Under the pieces are notes generated by a model, which saw only the letters and a program-made list of their open reading frames with translations, had not been told where the DNA came from and ran no database searches. This document shows, one piece after another, positions 1 to 4,841 of a stretch of DNA of 5,672 nt (the first letter of the stretch is position 1; every line of letters starts with the position of its first letter). Location: contig CAMBHQ010000067.1 of NCBI GenBank assembly GCA_945867245.1, forward strand, positions 1 to 5,672, in the 5' to 3' direction. This DNA comes from an uncultured Porphyromonas sp. (GTDB lineage Bacteria; Bacteroidota; Bacteroidia; Bacteroidales; Porphyromonadaceae). The position numbers and the translations under genes were made by a program.

Positions 1-60
1 TGCACGGGAAGCCTTGGCGAATGTTGCTAGAGTAGAGTCCATGCAGGCGCCCTCGTATTA
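1..60. repeat. Dispersed direct repeat, copy 1 (left edge cut by window)
   Basis: The first 28 bases are identical to 4192-4219 (starting TGCACGGGAAGCC). Similarity then decays to about base 60; many of the differences are transitions and there is one 1-bp length change. The left boundary is unknown because the match begins at base 1 of the window. It is in the same orientation as copy 2. Both copies lie upstream of a transcription unit: this one about 390 bp before the HAD gene, the other about 140 bp before the HTH operon. It could be a dispersed intergenic repeat, a regulatory or leader element, or the edge of a mobile cassette. No coding sequence is evident in it. Confidence 0.75.
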
Positions 61-96
61 GTGCACTTCTAATTAAGGAATAAAATGTCAGGAGTG

Positions 97-125
97 TTTC
101 GTTTTAGGATTTCTTCTTATATTTG
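97..125 (+). promoter_or_regulatory. Possible Bacteroidota-type promoter for the leader/HAD operon
   Basis: TATATTTG at 118-125 fits the Bacteroidota -7 consensus TAnnTTTG. The upstream element is weak: TTTC at 97-100, with a 17-nt spacer, in place of TTTG. Transcription would begin near 130 and give a leader of about 260 nt before the HAD start, containing the hairpin and terminator described below. The region is AT-rich, so a chance match is possible. Confidence 0.35.
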
Positions 126-240
126 TATCGTTTAGGTTACACTTGATGGGTGGCCTAGTATTTATATTTTATTAGGAAGCGTTGCTTCATTCTTCTCTTA
201 TGTGAATCGTGAGAAAATTCAAACAGGATAGAAGGATGTT

Positions 241-280
241 AGTAGCGACTTCCCGCACCATAAAGTGTGGGAGTCGTACT
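241..280 (+). other. Long imperfect hairpin in the operon leader
   Basis: An inverted repeat pairs AGTA (241-244) with TACT (277-280), CGACT (246-250) with AGTCG (272-276), and CCCGCAC (252-258) with GTGTGGG (265-271, including one G-U pair). G245 and T251 are bulged and the loop is the six bases 259-264. About 16 pairs form. No T-tract follows, so it is not an intrinsic terminator. It is more likely a structured part of a leader RNA or small RNA that ends at the terminator at 324-364, or a protein-binding palindrome. Confidence 0.55.
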
Positions 281-323
281 TGTATCATTACTTTATCCAC
301 AGGCAATTCTCACGAGCCTACAT

Positions 324-364
324 AAGAAAGTGTGATATCAGACGACCTCACGCTTTCTTTTTTT
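324..364 (+). terminator. Intrinsic terminator upstream of the HAD gene
   Basis: AAGAAAGTGTGA (324-335) pairs with TCACGCTTTCTT (348-359) in a 12-bp stem with one G-U pair and a 12-nt loop. The stem runs directly into seven consecutive T residues (358-364). This is the strongest terminator-like structure in the window. It sits only 27 bp before the first usable HAD start codon, between the candidate leader promoter and the operon. It should therefore either end a short upstream transcript (small RNA) or act as an attenuator for the HAD-PRTase-DprA genes. No separate promoter was recognised between 365 and 391. Confidence 0.7.
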
Positions 365-391
365 GTAACAAGAAAAGCCCCTGTCTAGAGG

Positions 392-1000
392 TTGGTAGGG
401 ATATATGGAAGCTCCGTGCAAAGGAATCGAAATATCATATCAACACTTGAAGGCACAACTCAGTACCTCATTGTCGACTTCGATGATACTTTAGTATTGA
501 CCTCCCAAGCCAACAGCCTTTCGTATATAAAGGCTCTGGAGGAATTTGCGGGGATTGATCTAATGCCTATATATGATAGTAAGCAGAGACTAACTATTGA
601 TGTTCTCTCGAGTATCTTGTTACGCTGGAACGAAGCGACATTGACTGAGCTCAAGCAGCGTAAAGAGAGGTTATATATAGATTACCTATATCTGACAGCA
701 GTTTCGGAGTCTGTACTTCAGTTAATCAGAGAGCATCCTAACAAGATACCTATTCTCCTAAGTAATGCTAATCGACAGAGGTTGCTCTCTACATTGGCCT
801 ATCATAGACTACAGGATTACTTTGATTGTATCGAAGTAAATCCCCATCCTAAAGAGAATAAATACAGCTATCTTCTGAATAAGTATCAACTAAACCCCAT
901 GCAATGCTATGTGCTAGAGGATGACGAACACCAGCTGGCTCTAGCTACTCTAGCAGGCATACCGGAGTCCAACCAAACAAAAATAACAAACTATGACTAG
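392..1000 (+). CDS. HAD-superfamily hydrolase (phosphatase-like)
   Basis: The 202-residue product has all four HAD motifs. Motif I is DFDDT (residues 29-33, nucleophile D29, general acid D31). Motif II is ILLSN (S124). The motif III lysine is in PHPKENKY (K157, or K154). Motif IV is EDD (176-178) followed by LATLAGI. Such proteins usually remove phosphate from small metabolites, often nucleotides, in the cytoplasm; the substrate is unknown. An in-frame stop at 386-388 limits the start. TTG at 392 gives the longest form, but GTG at 416, preceded by GGAAG (407-411), gives 194 residues with motif I at about residue 21 and may be the true start. The gene overlaps the PRTase by 8 nt (ATG inside its last codons), so the two are probably translationally coupled. 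A second copy of its 3' third lies at 2096-2272. Confidence 0.85.
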   Translation: MVGIYGSSVQRNRNIISTLEGTTQYLIVDFDDTLVLTSQANSLSYIKALEEFAGIDLMPIYDSKQRLTIDVLSSILLRWNEATLTELKQRKERLYIDYLYLTAVSESVLQLIREHPNKIPILLSNANRQRLLSTLAYHRLQDYFDCIEVNPHPKENKYSYLLNKYQLNPMQCYVLEDDEHQLALATLAGIPESNQTKITNYD

Positions 1001-2095
1001 TGTTAAGCTTCTAGATGAACGAGAAGTCCTTGGAGGACTTGTGGCCCCCCCACATCTGCTTAGAAAGTTCTCTTTGTACGAAGAGACTTTAGCTTCTAAC
1101 GGATACCTATCAAGGCCGACTACCTTTCATTGGAATTTTCCGTATTACAGCTACTGGAGTAATTCTCCTAGGCATCCAAAATTCCTAAACTATCTGAAGA
1201 ATGATTACAATAGTAGCGACGAAAACTTACTTAAGATAGCAACGAATACGGCTATTATAGTACTACGTATGACCCTAGAGACGCTGTCGCTGATGTACCC
1301 CTCAGCTGTTGTTTGTGCAGTACCTCGCTCCAAAGTGATGAGTGCCTATACAGAAGCTCAGCTGTTATTTTACTGTGCTCTAGCTGGCGCATTATATGAT
1401 GTTCCCGGCTTGGAAAATGGAGTGGCTGTAATTAGACCCTGGCGAACCTATAGACATGACCCTAATTTGGTTCGTTTCGATAACAACGTGGAAGTCGACT
1501 TCGGCTGTTCAGTAATCAAGAGATGTGAGAGTACCCCTCCTACACATATGTCTCATAAGCAGGGTCTGGGGAGAGTAGAGCGAGGGATAACCAAGGCGAC
1601 GTGTGAAATAAATGCTGAGGCTATTAAGGGGAAAACGGTTATTTTAGTGGATGATATCTATACTAAGACCGTTAATATAGATGAAGATGCTATCGAAGCC
1701 CTATACGAGGCCGGAGCCGAGAGAGTCATCTTCTATGCTGTCGGTAAAACTGCTAGACAAGAACAACCAAATACTCTATACTAAGGCTCAATGTTGTATA
1801 GTGATAATGCTCTCAATATTCTGGTCGCTTTAACATACAAAGGCGTCGGACGTGCTTGGATTGCTCAGAATATACGAGGGGGAGAAACGATTGAAGCGAT
1901 CGTGTCTTTGCTACAAGCTAAAGGATGCTCCGAAGCCAGCGCTTTGGACTTTGAGCAGAGGCGTATAGAGATAACGGATAAAGTGTTGGCTTTGGCCCCA
2001 TACGCAGATGGTGTAGTCGCTTGGGGAGATGATAATTTCCCTCCGAATAGAGGGATGAAGCCCCCTAGTTTTGGCAAGCAACCAGTAGTACTCTT
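823..2095 (+). repeat. Tandem duplication, unit 1 (1273 bp)
   Basis: This unit spans the HAD 3' end (from codon 144), the whole PRTase gene and the first 102 codons of the DprA-like gene. Unit 2 follows immediately at 2096-3367. Reading the two side by side I find only four differences: T829/C2102, T841/C2114, one C of the pair at 848-849 missing from unit 2, and T2072/G3344. The right end of the unit (3365-3367) and the left end (820-822) share only CTT, so the joint has 3 bp of microhomology. This fits a recent non-homologous or replication-slip duplication. An assembly artefact cannot be excluded. Confidence 0.95.
993..1784 (+). CDS. Phosphoribosyltransferase-like protein, copy 1
   Basis: The 263-residue protein has a type I PRTase core at its C-terminal end: strand and PRPP loop VILVDDIYTKTVN (residues 216-228), with the acidic pair D220-D221, followed by a helix and AGAERVIFYAVGKT. 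An upstream strand-loop AVVCAVPRSK (105-114) could be the pyrophosphate-loop region. The family transfers or removes phosphoribosyl groups using PRPP. In the usual TTG-T turn of the PRPP loop the glycine is missing (TKTV), so activity could be altered. The N-terminal ~80 residues, rich in aromatics (HWNFPYYSYW), match no domain I know. The start ATG overlaps the HAD stop. The DprA-like gene follows after 6 bp, with AAGG overlapping this gene's stop as its ribosome binding site. The gene lies entirely inside the tandem duplication; the copy at 2265 encodes the same protein. Confidence 0.85.
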   Translation: MTSVKLLDEREVLGGLVAPPHLLRKFSLYEETLASNGYLSRPTTFHWNFPYYSYWSNSPRHPKFLNYLKNDYNSSDENLLKIATNTAIIVLRMTLETLSLMYPSAVVCAVPRSKVMSAYTEAQLLFYCALAGALYDVPGLENGVAVIRPWRTYRHDPNLVRFDNNVEVDFGCSVIKRCESTPPTHMSHKQGLGRVERGITKATCEINAEAIKGKTVILVDDIYTKTVNIDEDAIEALYEAGAERVIFYAVGKTARQEQPNTLY

Positions 2096-2150
2096 TGATT
2101 GCATCGAAGTAAACCCCCATCTAAAGAGAATAAATACAGCTATCTTCTGA
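1791..2150 (+). pseudogene. Truncated DprA-like gene fused to a frameshifted HAD tail
   Basis: Residues 1-102 match the start of the intact DprA-like protein at 3063 except F94 for L94. They include the helical N-terminal region and ...QPVVLF, just before the conserved YKGDL, but the whole Rossmann/SLOG domain is missing. The duplication joint then joins phenylalanine codon 102 in frame to HAD residue 145 (DCIEVNPH). A one-base deletion next to positions 2120-2122 shifts the frame, adding LKRINTAIF and a stop at 2148-2150. Without the deletion the fusion would have been 160 residues long, ending at the HAD stop (2272). The product is unlikely to work as a DprA. It might persist as a short polypeptide, because its start region is the same as that of the intact gene. 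Confidence 0.85.
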
Positions 2151-2272
2151 ATAAGTATCAACTAAACCCCATGCAATGCTATGTGCTAGAGGATGACGAA
2201 CACCAGCTGGCTCTAGCTACTCTAGCAGGCATACCGGAGTCCAACCAAACAAAAATAACAAACTATGACTAG
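2096..2272 (+). pseudogene. 3' remnant of the HAD gene
   Basis: This copy of HAD codons 145-202 lacks motifs I and II and has no start of its own. It is read in frame from the truncated DprA only as far as NPH, after which a deleted C puts it out of frame. The downstream DNA still matches 850-1000 base for base, including motif IV and the TAG that overlaps the next PRTase start. It is a by-product of the tandem duplication and cannot encode a working hydrolase. Because translation now stops at 2150, about 114 nt before the second PRTase, the coupling seen at copy 1 is lost here. Confidence 0.9.
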
Positions 2273-3056
2273 TGTTAAGCTTCTAGATGAACGAGAAGTC
2301 CTTGGAGGACTTGTGGCCCCCCCACATCTGCTTAGAAAGTTCTCTTTGTACGAAGAGACTTTAGCTTCTAACGGATACCTATCAAGGCCGACTACCTTTC
2401 ATTGGAATTTTCCGTATTACAGCTACTGGAGTAATTCTCCTAGGCATCCAAAATTCCTAAACTATCTGAAGAATGATTACAATAGTAGCGACGAAAACTT
2501 ACTTAAGATAGCAACGAATACGGCTATTATAGTACTACGTATGACCCTAGAGACGCTGTCGCTGATGTACCCCTCAGCTGTTGTTTGTGCAGTACCTCGC
2601 TCCAAAGTGATGAGTGCCTATACAGAAGCTCAGCTGTTATTTTACTGTGCTCTAGCTGGCGCATTATATGATGTTCCCGGCTTGGAAAATGGAGTGGCTG
2701 TAATTAGACCCTGGCGAACCTATAGACATGACCCTAATTTGGTTCGTTTCGATAACAACGTGGAAGTCGACTTCGGCTGTTCAGTAATCAAGAGATGTGA
2801 GAGTACCCCTCCTACACATATGTCTCATAAGCAGGGTCTGGGGAGAGTAGAGCGAGGGATAACCAAGGCGACGTGTGAAATAAATGCTGAGGCTATTAAG
2901 GGGAAAACGGTTATTTTAGTGGATGATATCTATACTAAGACCGTTAATATAGATGAAGATGCTATCGAAGCCCTATACGAGGCCGGAGCCGAGAGAGTCA
3001 TCTTCTATGCTGTCGGTAAAACTGCTAGACAAGAACAACCAAATACTCTATACTAA
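2265..3056 (+). CDS. Phosphoribosyltransferase-like protein, copy 2
   Basis: The encoded 263-residue protein is identical to the one at 993-1784, with the same VDD PRPP-loop motif at 219-221 and the same missing loop glycine; the gene lies inside duplication unit 2. Its start codon still overlaps the old HAD TAG, but ribosomes entering from the truncated DprA/HAD fusion stop at 2150. There is no good Shine-Dalgarno sequence before ATG 2265 (the upstream bases are A-rich, AACAAAAATAACAAACT). Expression may therefore differ from copy 1 although the proteins are the same. It is 6 bp ahead of the intact DprA-like gene, with the stop-overlapping AAGG as ribosome binding site, so it is the copy that keeps the original coupling to DprA. 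Confidence 0.85.
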   Translation: MTSVKLLDEREVLGGLVAPPHLLRKFSLYEETLASNGYLSRPTTFHWNFPYYSYWSNSPRHPKFLNYLKNDYNSSDENLLKIATNTAIIVLRMTLETLSLMYPSAVVCAVPRSKVMSAYTEAQLLFYCALAGALYDVPGLENGVAVIRPWRTYRHDPNLVRFDNNVEVDFGCSVIKRCESTPPTHMSHKQGLGRVERGITKATCEINAEAIKGKTVILVDDIYTKTVNIDEDAIEALYEAGAERVIFYAVGKTARQEQPNTLY

Positions 3057-3062
3057 GGCTCA

Positions 3063-4022
3063 ATGTTGTATAGTGATAATGCTCTCAATATTCTGGTCGC
3101 TTTAACATACAAAGGCGTCGGACGTGCTTGGATTGCTCAGAATATACGAGGGGGAGAAACGATTGAAGCGATCGTGTCTTTGCTACAAGCTAAAGGATGC
3201 TCCGAAGCCAGCGCTTTGGACTTTGAGCAGAGGCGTATAGAGATAACGGATAAAGTGTTGGCTTTGGCCCCATACGCAGATGGTGTAGTCGCTTGGGGAG
3301 ATGATAATTTCCCTCCGAATAGAGGGATGAAGCCCCCTAGTTTGGGCAAGCAACCAGTAGTACTCTTCTATAAAGGAGACTTAGGTCTACTCTCCAGAGC
3401 GGCTTCTCCGATAGTAACAGTAATAGGCCTGCTCACTCCAGATCGGGATATTGAGCTTGCCGAACGCTTAGTGGTGAGCCGTTTGGTAGAGCAGGGTGTT
3501 ACTATACTAAGCGGTCTAGCTTTAGGCTGTGATAGTATTGCTCATCACGAAGCCTTAGAGCGAGGGGGGAAAACTATAGCGATTTTGCCAAGTACGTTAC
3601 AGCAAATTGTCCCCAAGTCCAATCAAGGCTTGGCTGAGCGTATTGTAGCTGAGGGGGGACTACTTCTGACAGAATACTATGAGGAAGTAAGGGCGCGTAC
3701 AGAGCAGACGACACGCTATATAGACCGTGATAGATTGCAAGCATTATATAGTGATTGCGTGCTACTCGCTGCTAGTTATTCCGGAAGGGATGTTGGCAAG
3801 GATAGTGGAGCGCGACATGCGATGTCGTATGCTCTAGAAATCTCGGTAGCTCGGGCAGTGATATATAGCGAGGCAAAGCACAAAGACAATCCTATGTATA
3901 ATTTGAATCGTGAGATACTGTCTGCGGGGAATGGTGTAGTACAGATTACAAGTAATACTCTTGACGAGGCTATACAAAGCATACTTTCGAAGGCAGGGGG
4001 GCAACCGAGGCTCTTCGATTAG
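3063..4022 (+). CDS. Divergent DprA/Smf-family (SLOG/Rossmann) protein
   Basis: The 319-residue product follows the DprA plan. It has a helical N-terminal region (about 1-75, including TYKGVGRAWIAQ), the PVVLFYKGDL strand (98-107), and a Rossmann/SLOG domain (about 117-270) with TILSGLALGCDSIAHHEAL (148-166) and GGKTIAIL (168-175), then GGLLLTEYY (198-206). DprA binds single-stranded DNA and loads RecA in transformation; related SLOG domains bind nucleotides. Departures from housekeeping DprA: the VG[ST]R loop is replaced by IGLLTPDRD; the F-x-x-RNR segment by YIDRDRLQAL (220-229); and there is no C-terminal winged-helix extension. This suggests an accessory paralogue working with the PRTase and HAD, not the competence protein. 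The start ATG lies 6 bp after PRTase copy 2. The first third is duplicated at 1791-2095; the rest is single-copy. Confidence 0.88.
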   Translation: MLYSDNALNILVALTYKGVGRAWIAQNIRGGETIEAIVSLLQAKGCSEASALDFEQRRIEITDKVLALAPYADGVVAWGDDNFPPNRGMKPPSLGKQPVVLFYKGDLGLLSRAASPIVTVIGLLTPDRDIELAERLVVSRLVEQGVTILSGLALGCDSIAHHEALERGGKTIAILPSTLQQIVPKSNQGLAERIVAEGGLLLTEYYEEVRARTEQTTRYIDRDRLQALYSDCVLLAASYSGRDVGKDSGARHAMSYALEISVARAVIYSEAKHKDNPMYNLNREILSAGNGVVQITSNTLDEAIQSILSKAGGQPRLFD

Positions 4023-4039
4023 ACGTTAGAGCGGAGAGC

Positions 4040-4083
4040 AACAGAGGCAATGATTATTATAGATAGTCATTGCCTCTGTTTGT
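4040..4083 (+). terminator. Terminator after the DprA-like gene
   Basis: AACAGAGGCAATGA (4040-4053) pairs perfectly with TCATTGCCTCTGTT (4067-4080), a 14-bp stem with a 13-nt loop, 17 bp after the DprA stop. The following T-tract is short (TTT, then GTATAT), so termination may be partial. It separates the HAD-PRTase-DprA operon from the HTH operon, which has its own promoter. Confidence 0.75.
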
Positions 4084-4165
4084 ATATGCCGTGCTGTCCG
4101 TCTATCCGTTGTGAGGTCGATAGCTAACTAGGCGAGGGGGACGCTTGCTTCGGGTTGTCCTCTGG

Positions 4166-4188
4166 CGCTCTAGGCTCCTGCCAGAGCG
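4166..4188. other. GC-rich intergenic hairpin next to repeat copy 2
   Basis: CGCTCT (4166-4171) pairs with AGAGCG (4183-4188), and GGC (4173-4175) pairs with GCC (4180-4182) around a TCCT loop, with one bulged A. An alternative pairing, CTCTGGC (4160-4166) with GCCAGAG (4180-4186), competes with it. It sits four bases before the second repeat copy. It may belong to the same element, but the equivalent region of copy 1 is outside the window. It could be an RNA structure or a protein-binding site; no T-tract follows. Confidence 0.4.
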
Positions 4189-4191
4189 AGC

Positions 4192-4252
4192 TGCACGGGA
4201 AGCCTTGGCGAATGTTGCTTGAGCGGAGATTGTGCGGGCAGTCTCTTGGTTA
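4192..4252. repeat. Dispersed direct repeat, copy 2
   Basis: The first 28 bp (4192-4219) are identical to bases 1-28 of the window. The remainder to about 4252 is a diverged match to 29-60. Its right end (CTTGGTTA) overlaps the -33 TTG of the promoter for the HTH operon, so the repeat could influence that promoter. With copy 1 it brackets the HAD-PRTase-DprA locus in direct orientation, about 4.19 kb apart. Confidence 0.75.
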
Positions 4253-4276
4253 TGTTAAGTTCTCCTTTTATCTTTG
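4246..4276 (+). promoter_or_regulatory. Bacteroidota sigma-A-type promoter of the HTH operon
   Basis: TTG at 4246-4248 is followed after 20 nt by TATCTTTG at 4269-4276, a full match to the -7 consensus TAnnTTTG. Transcription would start near 4282, giving a leader of about 50 nt before ATG 4334. The -33 element lies in the diverged right end of repeat copy 2. The downstream genes encode HTH proteins and could autoregulate here, but no clear operator palindrome was seen. Confidence 0.7.
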
Positions 4277-4333
4277 TAGTAGCAAGTGTAGGGAGACCCC
4301 TTGCTTTGATTTTCTTTTAATCACAGCATAGCT

Positions 4334-4837
4334 ATGGACGAACAGAAAGGAAAGGGCCATGAGGAATGCCAAGTAGAGAGGACGATTGCACACCTTCGAA
4401 TGAGTGGGATTATTGTTACGCCTCCAGATGAGCAAGGGATAGTAACAATAAAGCAGAAAGAGCTACACAACGGCCGTATCCGCACCAATAAAGAGCTATA
4501 CCAGTTAGCACGCCATCTATATCCTGATAAGCGCTACAAGATACGCCCTGTTACATTCGCTCTAGATCTTGATATTGTTACGCCTGAGTGGATACGAGAA
4601 CGAATGGAGGTGCTAAACATTCATACCAAAGACTTAGTACAACAGCTCGGCATAACGCCTAGTGAGATAAGCGTATTCGTCAATGGCAAGCGTCCTATGA
4701 GCCGTGCGATGCGTGCGATGTTTTACTACTACTTCTTAACTTTTGAGTTGAATGCTCGTGCACACTCCGGTGTCACGGCACAAGATTTAGATATTGTCGG
4801 AGAGCGCAAAATGGCAGAGCAACGTCTAGAACTCTAA
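4334..4837 (+). CDS. HTH DNA-binding protein, paralogue A
   Basis: The 167-residue protein has an N-terminal region of about 75 residues (strand-rich GIVTIKQKEL, then helix TNKELYQLARHLYP) that I cannot assign. A helix-turn-helix of the Xre/Cro kind follows at about 84-133: TPEWIRERMEVLNIHTKDL, then QQLGITPSEISVFVNGKR, then an aromatic helix AMFYYYF. This implies a DNA-binding cytoplasmic protein, probably a repressor or antitoxin-type regulator. It is roughly 45-50% identical by eye to the next gene. The start follows the promoter at 4246-4276. The next gene begins 4 bp after the stop, with AAGG overlapping the stop as a possible ribosome binding site, so the two are co-transcribed. The target is unknown. 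Confidence 0.75.
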   Translation: MDEQKGKGHEECQVERTIAHLRMSGIIVTPPDEQGIVTIKQKELHNGRIRTNKELYQLARHLYPDKRYKIRPVTFALDLDIVTPEWIRERMEVLNIHTKDLVQQLGITPSEISVFVNGKRPMSRAMRAMFYYYFLTFELNARAHSGVTAQDLDIVGERKMAEQRLEL

Positions 4838-4841
4838 GGCT

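Larger units (their letters stand above)
2096..3367 (+). repeat. Tandem duplication, unit 2 (1272 bp)
   Basis: This second unit is one base shorter because of the C deletion near 2120-2122. It contains the HAD 3' remnant, PRTase copy 2 and the first 101-102 codons of the intact DprA-like gene. From 2123 to 3343 I see no difference from unit 1. Homologous recombination between the units would delete 1.27 kb and restore a simple HAD-PRTase-DprA operon, or amplify the unit further. Confidence 0.95.

Noticed and set aside
265..450. A 61-codon + strand reading frame starting at GTG 265
   Set aside because: It begins inside the leader hairpin, runs through the intrinsic terminator (poly-F from the T-tract) and has no recognisable domain or ribosome binding site.
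460..654. Minus-strand frame opposite the HAD gene
   Set aside because: It overlaps the HAD motif I coding region, with no promoter, ribosome site or plausible protein features.
1865..2161. Minus-strand reading frames opposite both DprA 5' regions (also 1911-2120 and 3137-3349)
   Set aside because: They are antisense shadows of the DprA coding frame. They appear in both duplication units only because the DNA is duplicated, and have no start signals or domains.
823..3367. Insertion sequence or transposon as the cause of the duplication
   Set aside because: There is no transposase, no terminal inverted repeats and no target-site duplication. The ends share only three bases and lie inside genes.
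3776..3982. Minus-strand frame opposite the DprA 3' end
   Set aside because: It is a shadow of the conserved DprA frame, with composition typical of antisense translation.
1..4219. CRISPR array or tRNA att site at the flanking repeats
   Set aside because: Only two copies 4.2 kb apart, no regular spacers, no tRNA-like fold and no integrase gene in the window.
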